64,000 nt of DNA from NCBI RefSeq assembly GCF_900105805.1, contig NZ_LT629788.1, positions 3,348,001-3,412,000 on the forward strand, written 5' to 3'. The DNA comes from Pseudomonas moraviensis. Its GTDB lineage: Bacteria > Pseudomonadota > Gammaproteobacteria > Pseudomonadales > Pseudomonadaceae. Under the pieces are notes generated by a model. That model saw nothing but the letters and a program-made list of their open reading frames with translations. It was not told the origin of the DNA and made no database searches. This document shows, in pieces, positions 9,095 to 17,415 of this stretch. How positions within the stretch are numbered: the first letter of the stretch is position 1; each line of letters begins with the position of its first letter. The position numbers and the translations under genes were made by a program.

Positions 9095-9198
9095 TATCGT
9101 TATAACCCGATATAGCGATTTACAAGATGCTCAGACCGTTTTCATATTGGTATATCGCGATCCAACGATTTAAAGTTCGCCTCATCGCGATATATCGC
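9095..9198. promoter_or_regulatory. Cluster of ATATCG/CGATAT palindromes, probable ArsR operator region
   Basis: Three related AT-rich sites lie in the 130 bases before the arsR-type gene: CGATATAGCGATTTA at about 9109, TATATCGCGAT at 9151 and ATCGCGATATATCGC at 9184, the last holding the perfect palindrome CGATATATCG. Spacing of a few helical turns, low GC in a GC-rich genome and position just before the regulator suggest an autoregulatory operator. Binding by this ArsR protein is inference. Confidence 0.5.
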
Positions 9199-9221
9199 CA
9201 CTGCCCCCACGAGCCCACGCC

Positions 9222-9524
9222 ATGAACCTCGACCTCGACGAAATAATAAAAGCCCTGGCGCACCCAGTACGGCGAGACATCCTCAACTGGCTGAAAGACC
9301 CGAAAAACGAATTCCCCGAGCAGTTGCACAACCACGAATACGGGATTTGCGCCGGGCAGATCGATCAGCGTTGCGGCCTGTCGCAATCGACTGTGTCGGC
9401 ACACCTGGCGACCCTGCAACGGGCCGGGCTGATCAGCAGCCAAAAGGCCGGGCAGTGGCATTTTTTCAAACGTAACGAGGACGTCATCCAGGCGTTTCTC
9501 AGCACCCTCAGTAAAGAGCTCTGA
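9222..9524 (+). CDS. ArsR/SmtB-family winged-helix regulator
   Basis: 100 residues. The opening DEIIKALAHPVRRDILNWL and the recognition helix region LSQSTVSAHLATLQRAGLI are classic ArsR helix-turn-helix sequence. There is no CxC metal box; Cys occurs in YGICAGQIDQRCGLSQ, close to the DNA-binding helix, so a redox or electrophile input is conceivable. It precedes an MFS exporter and an Old Yellow Enzyme on the same strand, an arrangement like nemRA, so it probably represses an electrophile or xenobiotic response. The inducer is unknown. Confidence 0.85.
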   Translation: MNLDLDEIIKALAHPVRRDILNWLKDPKNEFPEQLHNHEYGICAGQIDQRCGLSQSTVSAHLATLQRAGLISSQKAGQWHFFKRNEDVIQAFLSTLSKEL

Positions 9525-9558
9525 CCCTTAACGTCAGCCAGCCGACAAGGAAACCTGC

Positions 9559-10725
9559 ATGCCCCTTTCGCTCCTCATCCTCGCCCTGAGCGCCTTCGCC
9601 ATCGGCACCACCGAGTTCGTCATCATGGGCCTGCTGCCAGACGTGGCGGCGGACCTCGGCGTGTCGATTCCCGGTGCCGGCTGGCTGGTCACCGGTTACG
9701 CCCTGGGCGTGGCAATCGGTGCACCGTTCATGGCGCTGGCCACCGCGAAGCTGCCGCGCAAGGCCGCGCTGGTGGCGTTGATGGGCATCTTTATTGTCGG
9801 CAACCTGCTCTGCGCCATTGCCAGCGACTACAACGTGCTGATGTTTGCCCGGGTGGTCACGGCGCTGTGTCACGGTGCGTTCTTCGGCATCGGTTCAGTG
9901 GTGGCCGCCGGTCTGGTCGCGCCGAACAAACGTGCCTCGGCGGTGGCGTTGATGTTCACCGGTCTGACCCTGGCCAACGTGTTGGGCGTGCCGCTGGGCA
10001 CCGCATTGGGTCAGGAAGCCGGCTGGCGTTCGACCTTCTGGGCGGTGACCGTCATCGGGGTGATCGCGCTGATCGGCCTGATCCGCTTCCTGCCGGCCAA
10101 GCGTGACGAAGAGAAACTCGACATGCGCGCTGAACTCGCCGCGCTCAAGGGCGCCGGCATCTGGCTGTCGCTGAGCATGACCGCACTGTTCGCCGCCTCG
10201 GTGTTCACCCTGTTCACCTATGTCGCCCCACTGCTCGGCGAAGTTACCGGCGTGTCGCCGCGTGGCGTGACCTGGACGCTGATGCTCATCGGTCTGGGCC
10301 TGACCGTCGGCAACATCATCGGCGGCAAACTCGCCGACAAAGGCATGGCCGCCACGCTGATCGGCGTGTTCATCAGCATGGCCGTGGTTTCCACGGTGCT
10401 GAGCTGGACCAGCGTTGCGCTGATCCCGACCGAGATCACCTTGTTCCTCTGGGCCACCGCCTGTTTCGCCGCTGTGCCGGCGCTGCAAGTCAACGTGGTG
10501 ACCTTCGGCAAGGCTGCGCCAAATCTGGTCTCGACCCTGAACATCGGCGCCTTCAACGTCGGCAACGCCCTCGGCGCCTGGGTCGGCGGCAGCGTCATCG
10601 CCCACGGCTACGGCCTGACCAGCGTGCCACTGGCCGCCGCCGCACTCGCCGTACTGGCCCTGCTGGTGACCCTGATTACTTTCCGCCAGAACGGCAATGC
10701 CGAGCTGGCCGCTGCTTCCCACTGA
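9559..10725 (+). CDS. MFS transporter, DHA1 (AraJ/YdhP-like) family
   Basis: 388 residues with about twelve hydrophobic helices. The N-terminal GTTEFVIMGLLPDVA is a signature of the DHA1 drug:H+ antiporter branch containing AraJ, YdhP and NepI, and helix 5 carries the antiporter motif C-like stretch LTLANVLGVPLGTALGQ. The substrate cannot be read from sequence. The gene starts 34 bases after the ArsR-type regulator and is followed 31 bases later by an Old Yellow Enzyme, so an operon exporting a toxic compound or its reduced product is likely. Confidence 0.85.
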   Translation: MPLSLLILALSAFAIGTTEFVIMGLLPDVAADLGVSIPGAGWLVTGYALGVAIGAPFMALATAKLPRKAALVALMGIFIVGNLLCAIASDYNVLMFARVVTALCHGAFFGIGSVVAAGLVAPNKRASAVALMFTGLTLANVLGVPLGTALGQEAGWRSTFWAVTVIGVIALIGLIRFLPAKRDEEKLDMRAELAALKGAGIWLSLSMTALFAASVFTLFTYVAPLLGEVTGVSPRGVTWTLMLIGLGLTVGNIIGGKLADKGMAATLIGVFISMAVVSTVLSWTSVALIPTEITLFLWATACFAAVPALQVNVVTFGKAAPNLVSTLNIGAFNVGNALGAWVGGSVIAHGYGLTSVPLAAAALAVLALLVTLITFRQNGNAELAAASH

Positions 10726-10756
10726 TCAACTTCCTTATCAAGAGAGACTTTTAGAC

Positions 10757-11806
10757 ATGGCGACTATTTTCGACCCGATCAAACTTGGCGACATCGAGCT
10801 GAACAACCGCATCATCATGGCCCCGCTGACCCGCTGCCGCGCCGACGAAGGTCGTGTGCCGAACGCGCTGATGGCCGAATACTACGTGCAACGCGCCTCG
10901 GCCGGCCTGATCCTCAGCGAAGCCACTTCGGTAACGCCGATGGGCGTTGGCTACCCGGACACCCCGGGCATCTGGTCCAACGATCAAGTGCGTGGCTGGG
11001 CCAATGTGACCAAGGCGATTCACGCTGCCGGCGGCAAGATCTTCCTGCAACTGTGGCACGTTGGCCGCATCTCTCACCCTTCGTACTTGAACGGTGAAGC
11101 GCCGGTGGCACCAAGCGCCATCCAGCCAAAGGGCCACGTCAGCCTGGTGCGCCCACTGGCCGACTACCCAACCCCGCGCGCCCTGGAAACCGCTGAAATC
11201 GCCGACATCGTCGACGCCTACCGCACCGGTGCCGAAAACGCCAAGGCCGCCGGTTTCGACGGCGTGGAAATCCATGGCGCCAACGGTTACCTGCTCGACC
11301 AGTTCCTGCAAAGCAGCACCAACCAGCGCACCGATCAGTACGGTGGCTCGCTGGAAAACCGTGCGCGCCTCTTGCTGGAAGTAACCGATGCCGCGATCGA
11401 CGTCTGGGGCGCCGGCCGCGTTGGTGTGCACCTGGCACCGCGTGCCGACTCCCACGACATGGGCGATGACAACCTCGCGGAGACCTTCACCTATGTCGCT
11501 CGTGAACTGGGCAAGCGCGGCATCGCGTTCATCTGCTCACGGGAAAAAGAAGGCGCCGACAGCCTCGGCCCGCAACTGAAAGAAGCTTTCGGTGGCCCGT
11601 ACATCGCCAACGAAAAATTCACCAAGGACAGCGCCAACGAGTGGCTGGCCAGCGGTAAGGCTGACGCGGTGGCGTTCGGCGTGCCGTTCATTGCCAACCC
11701 GGATCTGCCCGCCCGTTTGCAGGCTGATGCACCGTTGAACGAGCCGCATCCGGAAACTTTCTATGGCAAGGGTCCGGTGGGTTACATCGACTATCCGACG
11801 CTGTAA
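10757..11806 (+). CDS. xenB: Old Yellow Enzyme family ene-reductase (XenB/NemA type)
   Basis: 349 residues, the usual length of NemA and XenB. It opens FDPIKLGDIELNNRIIMAPL and contains the substrate-binding pair H173/N176 in EIHGANGYLLDQFLQ, the FMN loop TDQYGGSLENR, and a C-terminal nucleotide-binding GGPYIANEKF segment. Such FMN enzymes use NAD(P)H to reduce activated alkenes, quinones and nitro compounds. The start at 10757 fits the family and follows AGAGAG; an earlier in-frame ATG at 10697 overlaps the exporter. XenB and NemA are not fully separable by eye. Confidence 0.85.
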   Translation: MATIFDPIKLGDIELNNRIIMAPLTRCRADEGRVPNALMAEYYVQRASAGLILSEATSVTPMGVGYPDTPGIWSNDQVRGWANVTKAIHAAGGKIFLQLWHVGRISHPSYLNGEAPVAPSAIQPKGHVSLVRPLADYPTPRALETAEIADIVDAYRTGAENAKAAGFDGVEIHGANGYLLDQFLQSSTNQRTDQYGGSLENRARLLLEVTDAAIDVWGAGRVGVHLAPRADSHDMGDDNLAETFTYVARELGKRGIAFICSREKEGADSLGPQLKEAFGGPYIANEKFTKDSANEWLASGKADAVAFGVPFIANPDLPARLQADAPLNEPHPETFYGKGPVGYIDYPTL

Positions 11807-11830
11807 CCAAGCGGTAGCGCAGAAATGAAG

Positions 11831-11863
11831 AAGCCCCTGACTCGTGAGAGTCAGGGGCTTTTT
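11831..11863 (+). terminator. Intrinsic terminator after the Old Yellow Enzyme gene
   Basis: A 13-bp stem AAGCCCCTGACTC / GAGTCAGGGGCTT with a GTGA loop followed by TTTTG, 24 bases after the stop. Confidence 0.9.
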
Positions 11864-11901
11864 GTTGTTCGGCTTCAGATTTGTTGCGTGGCACGACGCG
11901 T

Positions 11902-12054
11902 AGCCCCTCACCCCAGCCCTCTCCCGAGGGAGAGGGAGCCGATTTGCAGAGCTTTCAGAACCTGAGTTCGGCGGAGATATTCCAGGTCGGCGTATCTTGT
12001 AAGAGCAGCCCGGTCGGTCACCTCTCCCTCTGGGAGAGGGCTAGGGTGAGGGGA
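11902..12054. repeat. Inverted CCCTCACCC-AGCCCTCTCCC repeat pair
   Basis: One copy (GCCCCTCACCCCAGCCCTCT, 11903) and an inverted copy (GGGAGAGGGCTAGGGTGAGG, 12032) flank about 75 bases. The same unit occurs three times at 34.8-35.0 kb. Between terminator and emhR nothing else is seen. Confidence 0.75.
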
Positions 12055-12190
12055 AAGCGGCGAAACACGGTTTCACAAGAGCTACACAATTTCCCTACAA
12101 AATGCACGGCTCGCTGCGTTTAAACTCCCCGCCGCGATCATCAGCCATGGCGGCTGATTGACATCTCCCCGGGCAATTGCGCATTTTGTT

Positions 12191-12823
12191 TCATTTGCGC
12201 AGGCTCGGGCTCAGGCGCAGCATGTCCAGCCCGGTGTCGACCCAGCGTTCAGCCTCGGCGTGCAATTCGAAGCTGTCCGGGGCCAGCAGCCAGCCGTACA
12301 GCAGGCCGTCGATGTAGGCATGAATGCTGATGGCCGCGCGGGCAGTGTCGAGATCTTCCGGCAACTGGCCGCGATTCACCGCATTACGCAGGGTCAGGCC
12401 GATGCGCAGGTTGCAATCGAGACTGGCCGTCCGGCGCTGCTGGCGCAGATCGCACATTTCATCGGTGAACTCGCACTTATGAAACAGAATTTCGTTGATG
12501 CGCCGGGTTTTCGGATCCAGTGCAACTTGATGAAACAAATGAATCAGCAACTGCCGCATGCAGCCCAGCGGGTCTGGCTCGTCTTCGCTTTCACTGGCCT
12601 TGGCCAGTTCATCCAGCGGTTCGTGCAGGCTGTCGAGCATGGCCTGGACCAGATCGGCCTTGTTGCTGAAATGCCAGTAGATGGCGCCACGCGTCACGCC
12701 GGCGAGGGTCGCGATGTCCGCCAGGGTGGTGCGGGCAACCCCCCTTTCATAGAAGGCTTTCTCGGCCGCTTCCAGAATCTGGCTGCGGGTTTCCTGAGCT
12801 TCCTCTTTGGTACGACGGACCAT
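12191..12823 (-). CDS. emhR: TetR-family repressor of the adjacent RND efflux pump (TtgR/EmhR)
   Basis: 210 residues, identical in length to TtgR. The DNA-binding domain has TTLADIATLAGVTRGAIYWH and the opening MVRRTKEEAQETR is nearly that of P. putida TtgR; the C terminus VDTGLDMLRLSPSLRK also matches. TtgR-type repressors release DNA on binding antibiotics, flavonoids or solvents in their large C-terminal pocket. The gene is divergent from emhA over 266 bases containing a TtgR-like operator, so it should repress both its own gene and the pump. Confidence 0.92.
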   Translation of the reverse strand: MVRRTKEEAQETRSQILEAAEKAFYERGVARTTLADIATLAGVTRGAIYWHFSNKADLVQAMLDSLHEPLDELAKASESEDEPDPLGCMRQLLIHLFHQVALDPKTRRINEILFHKCEFTDEMCDLRQQRRTASLDCNLRIGLTLRNAVNRGQLPEDLDTARAAISIHAYIDGLLYGWLLAPDSFELHAEAERWVDTGLDMLRLSPSLRK

Positions 12824-12969
12824 GGCAGTAAAACCTCAAACAGGATGTTTCAGGGATGGCTGAATATCCGCTGAATAAAGAGGGGGCGATCTCTCGTGAA
12901 TCGACTCCCCGGCCTACAATTTCAAACCTTGCGACGACTTTTGTAACAGGGTGGATACGCGGCGCAGGT

Positions 12970-13000
12970 GTTTACAAACAACCATGAACGTAAGTATATT
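12970..13000. promoter_or_regulatory. TtgR/EmhR operator
   Basis: TTTACAAACAACCATGAACG followed by TAAGTATATT closely matches, from memory, the TtgR operator of the P. putida ttgR-ttgA region. It sits between the divergent emhR and emhA genes about 90 bases before emhA. Confidence 0.8.
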
Positions 13001-13089
13001 ACTTAGCAAGCTACTTATCCACCCGGTGCCCGATTTTTACTCTTTCACACTTCTTGTGCGCTTCTTGCGCGCCTGACCCGAGGATCTTC

Positions 13090-14247
13090 ATGCAATTCAA
13101 GCCAGCTGTTACCGCTCTGGTCACTGCCGTCGCCCTGGCATCGCTGCTCAGCGGATGTAAAAAGGAAGAAGCGGCCCCTGCCGCTCCGCCCCCTCAGGTC
13201 GGCGTCGTCACTCTGCAACCACAAGCCTTTACCCTCACCTCCGAGCTGCCGGGCCGCACCAGTGCGTTCCGCATCGCCGAAGTCCGGCCGCAGGTCAACG
13301 GCATCATTCTCAAGCGTCTGTTCAAGGAAGGCGCCGACGTCAAGGCCGGCCAGCAGCTGTATCAGATCGATCCGTCGGTGTATGAAGCGACGCTGAAAAG
13401 CGCCGAAGCCGAGCTGCGTTCGACCAAGTCGATCTCCGACCGCTACAAGCAACTGGTCGATGAGCAGGCCGTCAGCCGTCAGGAATACGACACTGCGCTG
13501 GCCAACCGCTTGCAATCGGAAGCGTCCCTTCAGAGCGCGCAGATCAACGTGCGTTACACCAAGGTCTATGCGCCGATCTCCGGCCGCATTGGCCGTTCTT
13601 CGGTGACCGAAGGCGCACTGGTCAGCAATGGTCAGGCCGACGCGATGGCGGTGATTCAACAGCTCGATCCGATCTACGTCGACGTCACCCAGTCGTCGGT
13701 GGAACTGCTGGAGCTGCGCCGCGAACTGGAAAGCGGCCGTCTGCAGAAGGCCGGCGACAACGCCGCGGCAGTCAAGCTGACCCTGGAAGACGGCAGCCAG
13801 TACAAGCTCGACGGCAAGCTGGAATTCTCCGAAGTCTCGGTTGACCAGACCACTGGCTCGGTGACCCTGCGCGCGGTGTTCCCGAACCCGGATCACACCC
13901 TGCTGCCAGGCATGTTCGTTCACGCCCAGCTGCAGGCCGGCGTCAACAGCGCAGCGATTCTCGCGCCGCAGCAAGGCGTGACCCGCGACCTCAAAGGCAC
14001 CCCGACGGCACTGGTGGTCGGCGCTGACAACAAGGTCGAGCTGCGTCAGCTCAAGGCCAGCCGCACCGTCGGCAGCCAGTGGCTGATCGAAGACGGCCTG
14101 AAAGCCGGCGATCGTCTGATCACCGAAGGGCTGCAGTACGTCAAACCGGGCGTCGAGGTCAAAGCGACCGAGGCGACGAACGTCGGCACCAAGAACCCGG
14201 CCCCCGCACAGGCAGCTGACAAAGCCGCCGGCGGCAAAGGGGAGTAA
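13090..14247 (+). CDS. emhA: RND efflux periplasmic adaptor (MexA/TtgA/EmhA family)
   Basis: 385-residue membrane fusion lipoprotein. The N terminus ends in the lipobox L-S-G-C (Cys23), anchoring it in the inner membrane. Lipoyl half-motifs (VRPQVNGIILKRLFKEGADV and YTKVYAPISGRIGRSSV) flank an alpha-helical hairpin, and the beta-barrel and membrane-proximal domains follow, ending in an Ala/Lys-rich tail. It bridges the inner-membrane pump EmhB and the outer-membrane channel EmhC. The ATG at 13090 is chosen for the signal peptide. The emhB start is four bases downstream. Confidence 0.93.
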   Translation: MQFKPAVTALVTAVALASLLSGCKKEEAAPAAPPPQVGVVTLQPQAFTLTSELPGRTSAFRIAEVRPQVNGIILKRLFKEGADVKAGQQLYQIDPSVYEATLKSAEAELRSTKSISDRYKQLVDEQAVSRQEYDTALANRLQSEASLQSAQINVRYTKVYAPISGRIGRSSVTEGALVSNGQADAMAVIQQLDPIYVDVTQSSVELLELRRELESGRLQKAGDNAAAVKLTLEDGSQYKLDGKLEFSEVSVDQTTGSVTLRAVFPNPDHTLLPGMFVHAQLQAGVNSAAILAPQQGVTRDLKGTPTALVVGADNKVELRQLKASRTVGSQWLIEDGLKAGDRLITEGLQYVKPGVEVKATEATNVGTKNPAPAQAADKAAGGKGE

Positions 14248-14250
14248 CCC

Positions 14251-17200
14251 ATGTCAAAATTCTTCATCGACCGTCCGATTTTCGCCTGGGTGATCGCCCT
14301 GGTGATCATGCTGGTCGGGGCACTTTCGATCCTGAAATTGCCGATCAACCAATACCCGAGCATTGCGCCACCGGCCATTGCGATCCAAGTGACCTACCCA
14401 GGTGCGTCCGCACAAACCGTGCAGGACACCGTGGTCCAGGTCATCGAGCAACAGCTCAACGGTATCGACAACCTGCGTTATGTGTCGTCGGAAAGTAACT
14501 CCGACGGCAGCATGACCATCACCGCGACCTTCGAGCAAGGCACCAACTCCGACACCGCGCAGGTTCAGGTCCAGAACAAGCTGAACCTGGCCACCCCGCT
14601 GCTGCCGCAGGAAGTGCAGCAACAGGGTATCCGCGTGACCAAGGCAGTGAAGAACTTCCTGCTGGTGATCGGCGTGGTGTCGCGTGACGGCAGCATGACC
14701 AAGGACGACCTGTCCAACTACATCGTGTCGAACATGCAGGACCCGATCTCGCGAACTGCCGGTGTCGGTGACTTCCAGGTCTTCGGTGCGCAGTACGCGA
14801 TGCGTATCTGGCTCGACCCGGCCAAGTTGAACAACTTCAACCTGACCCCGGTCGACGTGAAAAACGCCATTGCCGCGCAGAACGTTCAGGTTTCGTCCGG
14901 TCAGCTCGGTGGCTTGCCTGCCGTGCAGGGCCAGCAACTGAACGCGACGATCATCGGCAAGACCCGTCTGCAGACCGCCGAGCAGTTCAAGGAAATCCTC
15001 CTCAAGGTCAACAAGGACGGCTCGCAGGTTCGCCTCAAAGACGTCGCTGAAGTCGGCCTGGGCGGTGAGAACTACGCGATCAGCGCCCAGTTCAACGGCA
15101 GCCCGGCGTCCGGTCTGGCGGTGAAACTGGCCAACGGCGCCAACGCCCTCGACACCGCCAAAGCACTGCGCAACACCATCGACAGCCTCAAGCCGTTCTT
15201 CCCGCAAGGCATGGAAGTGGTGTTCCCGTACGACACCACCCCGGTGGTGACCGAGTCGATCAAAGGCGTGGTGCACACGCTGGTCGAAGCGATCGCGCTG
15301 GTGTTCCTGGTGATGTTCCTGTTCCTGCAGAACTTCCGCGCCACCGTCATCACCACGATGACCGTGCCAGTGGTACTGCTCGGTACGTTCGGCATCCTCG
15401 CCGCTGCCGGTTTCAGCATCAACACCCTGACCATGTTCGGCATGGTGCTGGCCATCGGTCTGCTGGTGGACGACGCCATCGTCGTGGTGGAGAACGTCGA
15501 GCGGGTGATGAGCGAAGAAGGCTTGTCACCGAAGGAAGCGACGAAGAAGTCCATGGGCCAGATCCAAGGCGCGCTGGTGGGTATCGCCCTCGTGCTCTCG
15601 GCGGTACTGCTGCCGATGGCATTCTTCAGCGGCTCCACCGGTGTGATCTACAAGCAGTTCTCGATCACCATCGTGTCGGCCATGGCCCTGTCGGTACTGG
15701 TTGCCCTGATCTTCACCCCGGCGCTGTGCGCGACCATGCTCAAGCCGATTCCGAAAGGCGAGCACGGTACCCCGAAGAAAGGTTTCTTCGGCTGGTTCAA
15801 CCGCAACTTCGACCGTGGCGTACGCAGCTACGAGCGCGGCGTCGGCAACATGCTGACCCGCAAGGCTCCGTACCTGCTGGCGTACCTGCTGATCGTCGTG
15901 GGCATGATCTGGCTGTTCACCCGCATCCCGACCGCGTTCCTGCCGGAAGAAGACCAGGGCGTTCTGTTCGCTCAGGTGCAGACCCCGGCCGGTTCCAGTG
16001 CCCAGCGCACACAAGTGGTCGTGGACGAAATGCGTGAGTACCTGCTGCGTCCCAACAAGGACGGCGGTGAGGCGGACGCGGTGGCTTCGGTGTTCACCGT
16101 GACCGGCTTCAACTTCGCTGGCCGTGGGCAGAGCTCGGGTATGGCGTTCATCATGCTCAAGCCGTGGGGCGAACGTAACGCCGACAACAGCGTGTTCAAT
16201 CTCGCTGCGCGTGCCCAGCAACACTTCTTCAGCTTCCGCGACGCGATGGTGTTTGCCTTCGCCCCGCCAGCGGTTCTGGAATTGGGTAACGCCACCGGTT
16301 TCGACGTGTTCCTGCAGGACCGTGCCGGTATCGGTCACGAAAAACTGATGGAAGCGCGTAACCAGTTCCTCGGCATGGCGGCGCAAAGCAAGGTGCTGAC
16401 CCAGGTGCGTCCGAACGGCCTGAACGATGAGCCGCAGTTCCAGCTGGAAATCGATGACGAGAAGGCCAGTGCCCTCGGCATCACCATCAGCGACATCAAC
16501 AACACCCTGTCGATCGCGCTGGGCAGTAGCTACGTCAACGACTTCATCGACCGTGGTCGGGTGAAGAAAGTCTACGTGCAGGGCCAACCGGACTCGCGCA
16601 TGAGCCCGGAAGACCTGAAGAAGTGGTACGTGCGCAACGCCGAAGGCACCATGGTTCCGTTCTCGGCATTCGCCAAGGGCGAGTGGGTCTACGGTTCGCC
16701 GAAACTGGCGCGCTACAACGGTGTGGAAGCGGTCGAGGTCCTCGGGGCTCCAGCGCCGGGCTACTCCACCGGTGAAGCGATGGCCGAAGTCGAAGCGATT
16801 GCCAAGAAGCTGCCGTCCGGTGTCGGTATCTCCTGGACCGGTCTGTCCTACGAGGAACGTCTGTCCGGCTCGCAAGCGCCAGCGCTGTACGCCCTGTCGC
16901 TGCTGATGGTGTTCCTGTGTCTGGCGGCGCTGTATGAAAGCTGGTCGATTCCGATCGCGGTCATGCTCGTGGTACCGCTGGGGATCATCGGTGCACTGAT
17001 GGCGACCAGTCTGCGCGGTCTGTCCAACGACGTGTACTTCCAGGTAGGCCTGTTGACGACCATCGGTCTGGCGGCTAAAAACGCCATTCTGATCGTCGAA
17101 TTCGCCAAGGAACTGCATGAACAGGGACGCACCCTGCGTGAAGCGGCAATCGAAGCCTGCCGCATGCGTCTGCGCCCGATCATCATGACCTCGCTGGCCT

Positions 17201-17415
17201 TCGTCCTCGGCGTGGTACCGCTGGCGATTTCCACCGGCGCCGGTTCAGGCAGTCAACATGCGATCGGTACCGGCGTGATTGGCGGTATGCTCACGGCCAC
17301 GATCCTGGCGATCTTCTGGGTCCCACTGTTCTTCGTTACTGTGTCGTCGATCGGTCAGCGCAAAAAGACCGACGCGGATGAGACTACTGAAACTCCTAAA
17401 GAGGCTGGCCAATGA
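14251..17415 (+). CDS. emhB: RND multidrug efflux pump, inner-membrane transporter (MexB/TtgB/EmhB)
   Basis: 1054 residues, the normal HAE1-RND length. It begins MSKFFIDRPIFAWVIALVIM and has the two large periplasmic loops and twelve transmembrane helices of AcrB-type pumps. The proton relay is visible as the Asp-Asp pair in GLLVDDAIVVVENVERVM (helix 4) and the essential Lys in LAAKNAILIVEFAKE (helix 10). It exports antibiotics, dyes and solvents by proton antiport in a tripartite complex with EmhA and EmhC. The final codons overlap the emhC start (ATGA). Confidence 0.95.
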   Translation: MSKFFIDRPIFAWVIALVIMLVGALSILKLPINQYPSIAPPAIAIQVTYPGASAQTVQDTVVQVIEQQLNGIDNLRYVSSESNSDGSMTITATFEQGTNSDTAQVQVQNKLNLATPLLPQEVQQQGIRVTKAVKNFLLVIGVVSRDGSMTKDDLSNYIVSNMQDPISRTAGVGDFQVFGAQYAMRIWLDPAKLNNFNLTPVDVKNAIAAQNVQVSSGQLGGLPAVQGQQLNATIIGKTRLQTAEQFKEILLKVNKDGSQVRLKDVAEVGLGGENYAISAQFNGSPASGLAVKLANGANALDTAKALRNTIDSLKPFFPQGMEVVFPYDTTPVVTESIKGVVHTLVEAIALVFLVMFLFLQNFRATVITTMTVPVVLLGTFGILAAAGFSINTLTMFGMVLAIGLLVDDAIVVVENVERVMSEEGLSPKEATKKSMGQIQGALVGIALVLSAVLLPMAFFSGSTGVIYKQFSITIVSAMALSVLVALIFTPALCATMLKPIPKGEHGTPKKGFFGWFNRNFDRGVRSYERGVGNMLTRKAPYLLAYLLIVVGMIWLFTRIPTAFLPEEDQGVLFAQVQTPAGSSAQRTQVVVDEMREYLLRPNKDGGEADAVASVFTVTGFNFAGRGQSSGMAFIMLKPWGERNADNSVFNLAARAQQHFFSFRDAMVFAFAPPAVLELGNATGFDVFLQDRAGIGHEKLMEARNQFLGMAAQSKVLTQVRPNGLNDEPQFQLEIDDEKASALGITISDINNTLSIALGSSYVNDFIDRGRVKKVYVQGQPDSRMSPEDLKKWYVRNAEGTMVPFSAFAKGEWVYGSPKLARYNGVEAVEVLGAPAPGYSTGEAMAEVEAIAKKLPSGVGISWTGLSYEERLSGSQAPALYALSLLMVFLCLAALYESWSIPIAVMLVVPLGIIGALMATSLRGLSNDVYFQVGLLTTIGLAAKNAILIVEFAKELHEQGRTLREAAIEACRMRLRPIIMTSLAFVLGVVPLAISTGAGSGSQHAIGTGVIGGMLTATILAIFWVPLFFVTVSSIGQRKKTDADETTETPKEAGQ

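Noticed and set aside
11881..12123. 80-codon frame between the ene-reductase and emhR
   Set aside because: Lies entirely over the inverted CCCTCACCC repeat pair; no ribosome site.
15526..17118. 530-codon minus-strand frame under emhB
   Set aside because: Shadow of the RND pump gene with no known domain.
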